Source: Oscillospiraceae bacterium
GTDB lineage: Bacteria > Bacillota > Clostridia > Saccharofermentanales > Saccharofermentanaceae
Length of the DNA: 64,000 nt
Reading direction: 5' to 3'
Assembly (NCBI GenBank): GCA_015069205.1
Contig: SVIZ01000011.1
Span: 19,257-83,256, forward strand
In this document: positions 53,648 to 61,859 of the stretch, piece after piece
Numbering within the stretch: position 1 is the stretch's first letter
How the letters are laid out: each line of letters starts with the position of its first letter
The notes under the pieces: generated by a model
Database searches by the model: none
What the model was told of the DNA's origin: nothing
What the model saw: the letters and a program-made list of their open reading frames with translations, nothing else
Translations under genes and position numbers: made by a program

Positions 53648-54939
53648 TCCTTTTCGACGGTAAAACTTATGAGAGTTCCGAGCAGGACCGCCTCCTTACC
53701 GAACTCGAAAATAAGATCCCTGAGATATTGTCCAAACAGCAGTTGTCTCCTGAGGTAGTAATCGATGCGGTAGAGCAGCTCCGTACAGATCTTTTGAAAG
53801 GAAAGTTCGACGATCTTCTGGAGGTTTTCCCTAAGGATACGGTCGACACGTATAAGATCCAGGCAGAAGCACTTTTATCCAAAGAACACCTGCATAAAAA
53901 ACTTGAAACCGAACTTGGAAATACTGAAGAATACGTCACTGATAAGATAGACGGATTTTCGCAGATCAAGGTAAAGAAAATGCCTTTGGGAGTGCTGTTC
54001 CACATCTCGGCAGGCAACATGGATTTTCTTCCTGCATATTCTCTTGCAGAAGGTCTCATGACAGGCAACATCAATATCTTAAAGCTTCCGTCCGCTGACA
54101 ACGGGTTATCCTTGAAACTCATAATGCAGCTCATCGAATACAGGCCTGAACTGAAGGATTATATCTATGTTTTCGATACTGCATCGACAGACATACAGGG
54201 CATGCGCAAGATGGCAGAACTCAGCAACGCGATAAGCGTCTGGGGAAGCGACATGGCGATCGAGGCGGTGAGAGGTCTTGCACCTACAGGCGCGAAAATC
54301 ATCGAGTGGGGACAAAAGCTCGGCTTCTGCTACATCTCAAAGCTTGGCGAAGTGAGCAGCGCTGATAAAGAACTCGAAGGTCTTGCCAAGCATATCGCAA
54401 CGACAAAACAGCTTCTTTGCAGCAGCTGCCAGGTCATCTATATCGACACGGATGACATGAATGAAGTGAAGAGTTTTGCTTCCATATTCCTGCCTGTTCT
54501 TGAGGCTGCCGTAAACCGCAACGCAACGCAGGAGATAGGCATCCGCGCAAGGGATACACTGGTCTCATATACTCAGAGATTAAAGAGTTATCTCGGCGAG
54601 GAAGAAAGGCATGACAACGTATTAAGAGGCAAAGGCTGCAGCGTGATAATTAAAGAAGACAGCACGCTCGAATTGTCTCCCATGATGTGCAACGTCCTCG
54701 TAAAGCCGCTTGCTAAAGCAGACATCGGAAAGACTCTTTATGCGAGCAGATACCATCTCCAGACGGCAGGGCTTATATGCCCTCCTGAAGACAGGAATGG
54801 TATTGAAGAACTGTTCACTAAGTGTGGTCTTATCAGGGTAACAAAGCCTGAAGACATGAGCGCATATTTCCCGGGTGAATGTCACGACGGTGAGTATGCG
54901 TTAAGCCGCTACATGCGTATCGTAAATATCGAACGCTGA
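53644..54939 (+). CDS. LuxC-like acyl-CoA/acyl-protein reductase
   Basis: Fatty acyl reductase of 431 residues, aldehyde dehydrogenase superfamily. PLGVLFHISAGNMDFLPAYSLAEGLMTGN is the nucleotide-binding start, and the catalytic Cys is probably C259 in LLCSSCQVIYID. It reduces acyl-CoA or acyl-enzyme with NADPH to an aldehyde. It overlaps the LuxE gene by four bases. The next gene runs in the opposite direction and starts close by, so the operon ends here. Confidence 0.88.
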   Translation: MILFDGKTYESSEQDRLLTELENKIPEILSKQQLSPEVVIDAVEQLRTDLLKGKFDDLLEVFPKDTVDTYKIQAEALLSKEHLHKKLETELGNTEEYVTDKIDGFSQIKVKKMPLGVLFHISAGNMDFLPAYSLAEGLMTGNINILKLPSADNGLSLKLIMQLIEYRPELKDYIYVFDTASTDIQGMRKMAELSNAISVWGSDMAIEAVRGLAPTGAKIIEWGQKLGFCYISKLGEVSSADKELEGLAKHIATTKQLLCSSCQVIYIDTDDMNEVKSFASIFLPVLEAAVNRNATQEIGIRARDTLVSYTQRLKSYLGEEERHDNVLRGKGCSVIIKEDSTLELSPMMCNVLVKPLAKADIGKTLYASRYHLQTAGLICPPEDRNGIEELFTKCGLIRVTKPEDMSAYFPGECHDGEYALSRYMRIVNIER

Positions 54940-54944
54940 TAAGT

Positions 54945-56204
54945 TTAAATTCCGAATCCCGTATTGATCTGATTTAACAGCCATTGGAAGAAGAACAGAA
55001 ATATGCGCGAACCAATGACAGCAGCTGCGATGATTCCAAGGATCATGAAGAACTTCTTGAAAGACTTCGGCCATGTGCCTGCGATACTTCCTGTCTGTCC
55101 GTTGACGAGGACACGGTAGGACGTTCCATTGTAATCGAAAGAAGTTATCCATATGGGCGCGAGAACGTATTTTGCACGGATGTTGGAAGCTTCCGGTTTG
55201 AATTCCAGTTTTGTTACATGATCGGCGCCTTCCATTGCCTTGATCTGGTTCTGGATCCTGTTGTAGATCTTGTCCATAGCCGTATTCCAGGCAGCCTGAC
55301 CGTCTATTGTATAGCTCTCGGACCAGAAACCGGCGAGAAGATTCGGATCGTATCTCTTCATGAAGTTGAGGTCAAAATTTGAGACACCCTTCCAGAATGA
55401 ATCATTCTCAAGACGGCTTGTAGCGATTATGGTCAGGTTCCTTATAGGGAGCTTGCATACACCGGTAGACTTGTGCCACTTGGTATAACGGTCGTCGCCG
55501 CTGCCGTAATCTACACCGAACTTTCCCGAATAGGGAGCATAAGTGTCGCAGTCGAAGATCCAGTAAGGAACGTATACGCCGGTAAGGTCTGTGATCTCCG
55601 CATTCTTGGCGATATCCATCGGCGCCATTCTTCTTTTGATGACCCAGTCTTTGAACAGGGCCTGGGCCTGTTCCTTGCTGATCTTGAAGGGAATGACACC
55701 TGTAGGTTCGAGCATTCCGCTGCCGGTTGTCTCGGTGATCGAATTGGATCCGCAATAAGGGCAGAGGCCGGACATTGCGCTCTGGTCAGCAACGAAAGTA
55801 CCGCCGCATGTGCCGCAAACGATGAGCTTGTTTACCATGCGCAGATAGTGCTGGCCTGCCGTATAGTTCAGGTCTTCAAGCGTGTATCCGATTCCGGGTG
55901 CTGCGGGCATGGTGTTGAGTGCTACCGAAGCTCCGCAGAAGTTACATACAAGTCCGCCTGTTGCAGGATCGAATGCCAGTGTCGCACCGCATGAAGGACA
56001 CTTGTTGTCAGTTGATGTCGTGCCGTTTACAACGGGTGTAGGTGCCGGAGGAATGATGTTTTCCACATTTCCGACGGGTGTCGGCGGTGTAGCCGGGGCA
56101 TTTCCGTATTTGATTGCAAGATACTCCCTCTGCTCTTCAGGAGACATCTTCAGGTATGCTTCTCTCTGATGCGCAGCGCTCTCGTTCAATATGTTGCTAT
56201 CCAT
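54945..56204 (-). CDS. Zinc-ribbon membrane protein, unknown function
   Basis: Protein of 419 residues that I recognise only by parts. Residues 65-100 hold two CxxC pairs (KCPSCGATL, CNFCGAS) and another pair lies at about 130-155 (VCGTCGGTF, LCPYCGSN); both look like zinc ribbons. A large beta-rich domain follows (about 170-370), with a predicted hydrophobic pair at 385-410. Proteins of this type (TFIIB-like zinc-ribbon plus membrane helix) are common and uncharacterised in Clostridia. The start ATG 56204 lacks a strong ribosome site in the short upstream stretch seen. Confidence 0.7.
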   Translation of the reverse strand: MDSNILNESAAHQREAYLKMSPEEQREYLAIKYGNAPATPPTPVGNVENIIPPAPTPVVNGTTSTDNKCPSCGATLAFDPATGGLVCNFCGASVALNTMPAAPGIGYTLEDLNYTAGQHYLRMVNKLIVCGTCGGTFVADQSAMSGLCPYCGSNSITETTGSGMLEPTGVIPFKISKEQAQALFKDWVIKRRMAPMDIAKNAEITDLTGVYVPYWIFDCDTYAPYSGKFGVDYGSGDDRYTKWHKSTGVCKLPIRNLTIIATSRLENDSFWKGVSNFDLNFMKRYDPNLLAGFWSESYTIDGQAAWNTAMDKIYNRIQNQIKAMEGADHVTKLEFKPEASNIRAKYVLAPIWITSFDYNGTSYRVLVNGQTGSIAGTWPKSFKKFFMILGIIAAAVIGSRIFLFFFQWLLNQINTGFGI

Positions 56205-56248
56205 ATCTGTTCCCCCCTTCGTACAGATATAACCTTATTCCGTGGTGA

Positions 56249-56268
56249 AGCCACCATCTGATATTTTA
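56249..56268 (-). repeat. Small palindrome upstream of the zinc-ribbon gene
   Basis: TCTGATA and TATCAGA flank three T, 45-65 bases upstream of ATG 56204 on the minus strand. Could be an operator or part of the leader; no function is clear. Confidence 0.4.
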
Positions 56269-56351
56269 TCAGACTTATTTACGCGGGTTAATATCCCGTG
56301 GTTTACGATGCCTTCGAAAACAATTTGTAAGGGGGATTTACCGGCATTTGG

Positions 56352-56402
56352 GGAAGCGCTGATATGACGCCAGTACAACGATCTGATGAGATCAGCGCTT
56401 CC
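56352..56402. repeat. 12-bp inverted repeat
   Basis: GGAAGCGCTGAT (56352-56363) and ATCAGCGCTTCC (56391-56402) are perfect inverted repeats 27 bases apart. They lie between the zinc-ribbon gene (start 56204, minus) and the ABC-F promoter. Confidence 0.6.
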
Positions 56403-56436
56403 TATTTGCCACACGTAGTGTAACACGGCGGGGCAG

Positions 56437-56493
56437 GTGAATATGCGTGAAGGCTGGGTGAAGGATGAGTGAAAACTGAGTGAATCACGTGAC
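56437..56493 (+). repeat. Phased GTGAA repeats upstream of ABC-F promoter
   Basis: GTGAA occurs at 56437, 56447, 56458, 56469 and 56480, with spacings of 10, 11, 11 and 11 bases, about one helical turn. A further GTGAC is at 56489. The last copy is 31 bases upstream of the -35 box. Such iterons usually bind an activator or a cooperative DNA-binding protein along one face of the helix. Confidence 0.75.
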
Positions 56494-56514
56494 AAGCAGA
56501 TTACATGAATGTGC

Positions 56515-56543
56515 TTGACGAAGGATTTTGCATGCTGTATTAT
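56515..56543 (+). promoter_or_regulatory. Promoter of the ABC-F leader
   Basis: TTGACG (56515-56520) and TATTAT (56538-56543) with an ideal 17-base spacer, followed by a leader-peptide ORF at 56577. Confidence 0.75.
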
Positions 56544-56576
56544 CTCGGCAGAATTCTTAAATACGGAGGAACACCA

Positions 56577-56597
56577 ATGAGAAAGACCATCTGCTGA
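56577..56597 (+). CDS. Leader peptide of the ABC-F gene (MRKTIC)
   Basis: ATG to TGA codes for MRKTIC. GGAGG lies seven bases upstream. Its stop is followed by a hairpin (56663-56699) before the ABC-F gene. Leader peptides of this kind, found upstream of ABC-F ribosome-protection genes and methyltransferases, act as drug sensors: a stalled ribosome on the leader stops the terminator from forming. Confidence 0.75.
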   Translation: MRKTIC

Positions 56598-56614
56598 AGT
56601 TTTATATAACGCCT

Positions 56615-56699
56615 CGCGGATAAGTCTATTTTTGTGTGTTCATTTATATTTGCATTTTTATTAGCCGCGGCCGGGACTTCGTGTCGCGGCTTTTGATTT
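56615..56699 (+). terminator. Attenuator of the ABC-F leader
   Basis: AGCCGCG (56663-56669) and CGCGGCT (56685-56691) form a stem followed by TTTTG. An earlier CGCGG (56615-56619), just after the leader peptide's stop, can pair with the CCGCG of the first arm and so offers an antiterminator. This is the arrangement for translation-controlled attenuation. Confidence 0.65.
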
Positions 56700-56782
56700 A
56701 TCCGGCAGAGGAAACGAGAAACACTGATGAATTCTGACGCACATCATGATCCGTCAGAGTTTCCCCGAAAAGGAGAATCATT

Positions 56783-58243
56783 ATGCCAGTGATTAACATT
56801 AACAATTTAACATTCGGATACGACGGCTCCGAGAAGACTCTTTTTGACAACGTCACCATTACTCTGGACACATCGTGGAAGCTTGCCCTGGCAGGCCGCA
56901 ACGGCAGGGGCAAGACCACATTCTTCAAGCTCCTCCGCGGCGAACTTCCCTATGGCGGAACGATCACCGGAGTTCCTGAGACGATACTTTTTCCGATGGA
57001 CGAACTGCCCGAAAATGAGGACTGGAGAGTCAGAAAAGAATTAAACCTCATGGGCGCTGATCCGGACATCATGTGGCGTCCGATGGAGACTTTATCAGGC
57101 GGTGAGAGGACCAAGCTGATGCTCGCAAATCTCTTTGCCGCAGACGGCATTTATCCCTTGATCGACGAGCCCACGAACCACCTTGACAGACAGGGGAGAG
57201 AAGCAGTTGCAGACTATCTGTCGACCAAGGACGGCTTCATCCTGATATCGCACGACCGTGCATTTCTTGACCGCTGTACCGACCACACGCTGGTCATATC
57301 AAAGACAGGTTTTGAGCTTGTCTCAGCGACTTATTCGGTGTGGTGGGAAAACAATGAACAACGCATGGAAAATGAGCGTGCAAGAAACGACCAGCTCAAA
57401 AAAGAGATGGGCGCCATCGATGCCGCCATGAAGAAAAACGCGCAGTGGTCTGCGAAGGCTGAAGGCTACAAGAACAGGGCAAAGGCTCCTTCAAAGGTTG
57501 CAGAAGATCATTTCAGAAGAGCATACGAAGGCGCGAAATCAAAAAAGCTAATGTCGCTGTCTAAAAACTTAGAGCAGAGAAACGAGCGCAAGCTTGAAGA
57601 AAAGCAGAGCCTGCTTAAAGACCTTGAGCGCACCGAGACATTAAAGATCACGGGAACAGAGCACCATAACAGGACGCCGGTAATCCTTAAAGATATTACC
57701 CTGAAGCGTTACGGCGAGATTGTCGTAGAAGGCTTCAGCCTCACTGTCGAACGCGGCAGCAAGATCTCTCTTCAGGGCAGAAACGGCTGCGGCAAGAGTA
57801 CGCTTATAAAGTATCTGGCGGGCTTTGGTGAAGACGAGGGAATAACTGCAGAAGGCGACATCTATATCGCTCCGGGTCTTAAGATCTCATATGTCGGCCA
57901 GGACACGTCTTCGCTTTCCGGAACGCTCTATGACATCGCCGGTGAAAGAGGATGCGACAAGACAATATTTTCGACGATCCTGATCAAGATGGGTTTTACA
58001 AAAGAGATGCTCTACAGGGATGTGTCGCAGCTGTCTTTAGGTCAGAAAAAGTTTGTCATGATCGCTCTTTCTTTGTGCGAGCACGCCGATCTCTATCTGT
58101 GGGACGAGCCACTCAATTACATCGACGTTTATATGCGTCAGGAGATCGAGCGCCTGGTGAAGGACAACAACGTCACGATGCTCTTCGTCGAGCACGACCG
58201 CACGTTTGCCGAGTCGGTTGCTGATGTCGAAGTGAATATGTGA
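56783..58243 (+). CDS. ABC-F ribosome-protection protein (Lsa/Vga-like)
   Basis: Cytoplasmic protein of 486 residues with two ABC cassettes and no membrane domain. Cassette 1 has Walker A GRNGRGKTT (38-46), signature LSGGERTKLML and Walker B YPLIDEPTNHLD. The interdomain linker (about 185-290) is charged and carries the antibiotic-resistance domain. Cassette 2 has GRNGCGKST, LSLGQKKF and LYLWDEPLNYID, the Lsa-like variant. Members push lincosamides, streptogramins A and pleuromutilins off the ribosome. The leader peptide and attenuator fit drug-inducible control. Actual resistance cannot be read from sequence. Confidence 0.9.
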   Translation: MPVININNLTFGYDGSEKTLFDNVTITLDTSWKLALAGRNGRGKTTFFKLLRGELPYGGTITGVPETILFPMDELPENEDWRVRKELNLMGADPDIMWRPMETLSGGERTKLMLANLFAADGIYPLIDEPTNHLDRQGREAVADYLSTKDGFILISHDRAFLDRCTDHTLVISKTGFELVSATYSVWWENNEQRMENERARNDQLKKEMGAIDAAMKKNAQWSAKAEGYKNRAKAPSKVAEDHFRRAYEGAKSKKLMSLSKNLEQRNERKLEEKQSLLKDLERTETLKITGTEHHNRTPVILKDITLKRYGEIVVEGFSLTVERGSKISLQGRNGCGKSTLIKYLAGFGEDEGITAEGDIYIAPGLKISYVGQDTSSLSGTLYDIAGERGCDKTIFSTILIKMGFTKEMLYRDVSQLSLGQKKFVMIALSLCEHADLYLWDEPLNYIDVYMRQEIERLVKDNNVTMLFVEHDRTFAESVADVEVNM

Positions 58244-58274
58244 GGGCCGTTCTACTAATGTTTTAGAGAAATTC

Positions 58275-58826
58275 CTAACCAAAGAAACTCTCTGTGCGCG
58301 GATCGCGTTTAACGATAGCGAGAAATCCTTTGCCGTCATAGACGATTGCCACTTCGGTCTGCGGCTCGAACCTGGATATGTTCACCATGCTGCAGTAACC
58401 GAAGAGGCTTTCTCCGCCGTCGATTATCCAGCTGCCCTCTGCCTTCTCGTAAACAACGCCTGTTATGAGCGCGGTGTTGCATTCAAGATCTTGGGGAAGC
58501 AGCATCTTAAGATAATTGCCGTAATGCGTCGCCCGCGCCTTCTTGTAAGCGCGGTCATCCAAAATGAAATAGAGTATCGGAAGAAATCCAGCTGATAACA
58601 CGAGCAATATGCATCCTGTTACCGCGAAAAATGTCGGGTGTGCATTTATGAAGTCAGGGAACAAAAACCCGAACCCGAAAAAGATCACCGCCGTAATGCC
58701 CGGAAGGATAAGTGACTTTCCGAGCGACGCGCGGTGCGTCTTCATCGCTTTATAAGGCTCGAACATTACGAGTTCAGGATTATTAAGCAGTATCTCCCGC
58801 TCTTCAGGCGTGACCTTGCGCTTCAT
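58275..58826 (-). CDS. Small membrane protein, unknown
   Basis: Protein of 183 residues that I do not recognise. Two membrane helices (about 38-55 and 65-90) lie in the N-terminal half; the rest is a soluble, mixed charge domain. It is the last of a minus-strand run: GNAT, 21-residue ORF, then this gene. Its ATG is one base after the stop of the small ORF, so translation is probably coupled. No motif suggests a function. Confidence 0.7.
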   Translation of the reverse strand: MKRKVTPEEREILLNNPELVMFEPYKAMKTHRASLGKSLILPGITAVIFFGFGFLFPDFINAHPTFFAVTGCILLVLSAGFLPILYFILDDRAYKKARATHYGNYLKMLLPQDLECNTALITGVVYEKAEGSWIIDGGESLFGYCSMVNISRFEPQTEVAIVYDGKGFLAIVKRDPRTESFFG

Positions 58827-58827
58827 C

Positions 58828-58893
58828 TCAGATGCCTTTGCAGAAAGCGAATTTGTAATCGTCTATGCAGAAGTTGATCACAAGTGCTTTCAT
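58828..58893 (-). CDS. Small ORF of 21 residues between GNAT and membrane protein
   Basis: An ATG at 58893 preceded by AAGGAGG (a better site than most annotated genes here) opens a frame of 21 codons, starting MKALVINFCIDD and ending AFCKGI, stop at 58828-58830. Its ATG overlaps the GNAT stop in an ATGA junction, and its stop is one base from the next ATG. So it is placed to be translated as part of the operon. It could be a small membrane-associated or metal-binding peptide (two Cys), or simply a coupling ORF. No homologue is known to me. Confidence 0.55.
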   Translation of the reverse strand: MKALVINFCIDDYKFAFCKGI

Positions 58894-59387
58894 TCTGTTC
58901 CTCCTTCTTTACGGATATCCATGAAGATATCGACTTTGTTGCGGTGATATTCTTTGAAGCCGCACTCCTGATATACGTGGAATGCACGCTCATTTGCGAC
59001 GAATACGACCAGGCGGATCCTCTCAAGGCCAAGGTCGTTAAAGCCGTAATCGATCATGCGGCGGAGAGCTTCCGTGCCGTAACCTTTGTTCTGCATTGAT
59101 CCGGTGATCGCGATTCCCCATTCGGCGTCATCGCCTTTGCGGTCGAAGAATTCGGTGTTGCCTATAAACTTGCCTGTGGATTTCTCGATCATGGAATACA
59201 TGGTCGCACCACTGTCGAGTTTATCCTGCATGTATTTGGTTTCTTCTTCCAGGGTGTAGGGCTCTAATCTGTCGCTGATGTGCTTTGCGACATTTTCGAT
59301 GTCGTTGACCATCTCAAGATAGTCAGGTATCAGATCCATCGTGGCTTTTACAAATGTGATTCTTTCTGATTCAAATACTTTTTCCAT
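58890..59387 (-). CDS. GNAT family N-acetyltransferase (RimJ/RimL-like)
   Basis: Acetyltransferase of 165 residues. Motif A appears as GSMQNKGYGTEALRRMI, and the C-terminal NERAFHVYQECGFKE completes the fold of the RimJ/RimL group, which acetylates protein N-termini or amino groups. ATG 59387 is chosen over a TTG at 59396. A TATAAT on the minus strand (59396-59401) leaves only about two bases of leader before this ATG, so translation may be leaderless. It starts a three-gene run (GNAT, small ORF, membrane protein). Confidence 0.82.
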   Translation of the reverse strand: MEKVFESERITFVKATMDLIPDYLEMVNDIENVAKHISDRLEPYTLEEETKYMQDKLDSGATMYSMIEKSTGKFIGNTEFFDRKGDDAEWGIAITGSMQNKGYGTEALRRMIDYGFNDLGLERIRLVVFVANERAFHVYQECGFKEYHRNKVDIFMDIRKEGGTE

Positions 59388-59391
59388 AATA

Positions 59392-59413
59392 GGCAATTAT
59401 AACAATAATTGCC
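59392..59413 (-). promoter_or_regulatory. Dyad over an extended -10 box upstream of GNAT
   Basis: GGCAATTA (59392-59399) and TAATTGCC (59406-59413) are perfect inverted repeats. On the minus strand, TGTTATAAT forms an extended -10 inside the dyad. The hexamer ends eight bases before ATG 59387, so the transcript would start about two bases before the start codon. Confidence 0.6.
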
Positions 59414-59576
59414 GGATCCAGTACCCGGGATAATCGAAAACATATCTTATACAGATATAGCCCCGTTGCTTAATCAGTTATTGTTTTAAATCTTTTAATA
59501 AAGTTGTGAAGAGTGATTAACACAAGATCTTTAGAATGTTAATTGGTAAAGTACAGTATTTTGGAGATGTCCGGCA

Positions 59577-61859
59577 TTGCTATCGCGTTACGTTTATGTC
59601 GCTATTTTTAGTGTCTTGATACTCACGTTGCTGGCGTGTGCCATTAGTGCCAGCCGTCAATACAAGGGCCTTGGCAAGGCTGTATTATGGCTTGACATAG
59701 CATTTATCCCGCCTATTTTAGGCAACGCGATAATCGTTATTGCGAATCGCAAATGGTTAGCGCTCGTCGGATGCTATATCTATTATGTCGGAATGGACTT
59801 CGTTATTTATGAGCTGGTTCAGTTCACCGAAGTATATTGCAAAAGCGCGCGTAAACCCAGGAAAGTTCCGGGATGGATCAAGTGGGTATTGCTTGCCGAT
59901 GCAATCCAGCTCCTTATAAATCCTGTTACAAAGCACGCTTTTGATGTCCGCTGGGATGTCATTAACGGAGAAGTGTTCTACTTACTTGAGCCCTTCGCAG
60001 GCCAGTATATCCACAGACTGGTTGACTACGGATTTTTCTTTGCAGTCATTCTCACTTTTGCGATAACTACATTCCGCAATTCACGCATCTACAGGGAAAA
60101 GTACTTCATCATGTTTGTATCGATCCTGGCTGTCGGTGTGTGGGAAATATATTTTAATATCTCTAAGAATCCCATAGACCGTTCCATGATCGGTCTCGGA
60201 GCATTAGGAATCCTTGCTTACTATTTCTCGATCCATTACAGACCTTTGAAACTTCTCGACAAGATGCTGTCGGGTATTGTCTCGAATGGTGCAGACGCTT
60301 GTTTTATCTTCTCGCCAAAGGGCAGATGCGTGTGGGTCAACAAGGCTGCATGCAACCTGATCGGCGTTAGGGAAGATGACTGCGAGGATGCACCTGAGGA
60401 TATAGAGTATCTGTTTAATATCAAACTCAGAAGAGGCAACTGGTCTGAGCGCCACTCGACGGGTTCCGGAGACAACGTCAAGTATTATCTTTTCGAGAAC
60501 CGCGACGTATTAAATGAGAATGGCAAGATCACCGGCTTCTACCTCAAAATAAGTGATGTTACCAGGGAGCAGCTCAAGATCAGGAGAGAACTTTTCGAGG
60601 CTACGCACGACATGCTTACGGGCCTTTATACCAGTGACCATCTTTACAAGATCGTCAAGCAGGCAATCGATGTTCACAGGGACACTGATTACATGATCCT
60701 TTATATCAACATCAAGAGCTTTAAGGTCGTAAACGACATCTTCGGCAACGATTTCGGCGATTACGCGATCAAGTGTTTTGCCGAGAGGATGAAGACGGCC
60801 TTCTCGAAAAGATGTCTTTACGGGCGACTTGCCGGTGCCAACTTCGGTGTCCTGATCCCGAAGGATGAATTCAATCCTGAAGCGATCGAGCGTCAGCTTG
60901 CGCTCATCAAGATCACGCAGGATTCTGCAAATTATCCTATCCAGTCCCAGACCGGCGCATATGAAGTCGACCGTGCGGAGACGGATATTGCAACGATGTT
61001 TGCCAATGCAAGGCTCGCTCTTACATCGATCGAGAAAGACGATTCCGTACATATGGCTGTATATGACGACAAATTAAGAAACGAGATCCTTTGGAACCAG
61101 GAGATCACGGCACAGCTTGCGGATGCCATCAAAAACCGCGACTTAAGGCCGTATCTCCAGCCGATTGCAGACGGCGACGGAAACATCGTCGGCTGCGAGG
61201 CGCTTGTCCGCTGGATCCACAAGGACCATGGATTCCTCGCGCCGTTCAGATTTATTCCTTCGCTCGAGAAGAACGGTCTTATCGTTGAAGTCGATAAATA
61301 TATGTGGCGCTGCGCATGCGAGATCCTTTCAGACTGGAAGAAACGCGGATGGAACATGTTCGTCTCTGTCAACATCTCGCCAAAGGATTTCTACTATCTT
61401 GACGTTCCGGAATACATAAAGAGTCTTGTTGACGAGTACGGCCTGGACCCGAAGCGGCTCCGTGTTGAGATAACCGAGAGTGTAATGGTTACCGATTCCG
61501 ACAAGGTCGTTTCCATCATGCAGGAGTTCCGTGATCACGGATTCATCGTTGAGATGGACGACTTCGGCAGCGGGTATTCTTCGCTCAACATGCTTAAGTC
61601 ACTGCCTGTAGACGTGCTTAAGATCGACATGAATTTCCTGGGTAAGACAGATGACGAGCAGAAGGCTGATACCATCGTTAAGAACGTGATAAATCTTGCG
61701 ATGGATCTCGGGATCACATCGCTTACTGAAGGTGTTGAGACACAGGGCCAGTATGGTATTCTTGCAGACATGGGCTGCAAGCTCTTCCAGGGTTATTACT
61801 TCTCAAAGCCTGTCCCGACCGATGAGTTTGAAGAGCTTGTTATAGTTAAGAGAAAGTAA
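59577..61859 (+). CDS. GGDEF-EAL protein with inactive GGDEF and N-terminal membrane sensor
   Basis: Protein of 760 residues. About seven membrane helices (to about 225, 7TM histidine-kinase-like) precede a PAS-like domain (about 230-330). The GGDEF domain has AGANF at 419-423 in place of GGDEF and cannot be a cyclase. The EAL domain (about 515-755) is intact: Glu541 in CEALVRW, SVNIS, EITES, EMDDFGSGYSS, KIDMNF, EGVET and QGYYFSKP. It would hydrolyse cyclic-di-GMP, and the degenerate GGDEF may bind GTP as an activator. The start is a TTG with GGAG about ten bases upstream. Confidence 0.9.
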   Translation: MLSRYVYVAIFSVLILTLLACAISASRQYKGLGKAVLWLDIAFIPPILGNAIIVIANRKWLALVGCYIYYVGMDFVIYELVQFTEVYCKSARKPRKVPGWIKWVLLADAIQLLINPVTKHAFDVRWDVINGEVFYLLEPFAGQYIHRLVDYGFFFAVILTFAITTFRNSRIYREKYFIMFVSILAVGVWEIYFNISKNPIDRSMIGLGALGILAYYFSIHYRPLKLLDKMLSGIVSNGADACFIFSPKGRCVWVNKAACNLIGVREDDCEDAPEDIEYLFNIKLRRGNWSERHSTGSGDNVKYYLFENRDVLNENGKITGFYLKISDVTREQLKIRRELFEATHDMLTGLYTSDHLYKIVKQAIDVHRDTDYMILYINIKSFKVVNDIFGNDFGDYAIKCFAERMKTAFSKRCLYGRLAGANFGVLIPKDEFNPEAIERQLALIKITQDSANYPIQSQTGAYEVDRAETDIATMFANARLALTSIEKDDSVHMAVYDDKLRNEILWNQEITAQLADAIKNRDLRPYLQPIADGDGNIVGCEALVRWIHKDHGFLAPFRFIPSLEKNGLIVEVDKYMWRCACEILSDWKKRGWNMFVSVNISPKDFYYLDVPEYIKSLVDEYGLDPKRLRVEITESVMVTDSDKVVSIMQEFRDHGFIVEMDDFGSGYSSLNMLKSLPVDVLKIDMNFLGKTDDEQKADTIVKNVINLAMDLGITSLTEGVETQGQYGILADMGCKLFQGYYFSKPVPTDEFEELVIVKRK

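Noticed and set aside
52544..54939. Bioluminescence operon
   Set aside because: Only the fatty acid reductase subunits are present; no luciferase or acyl-transferase gene is nearby.
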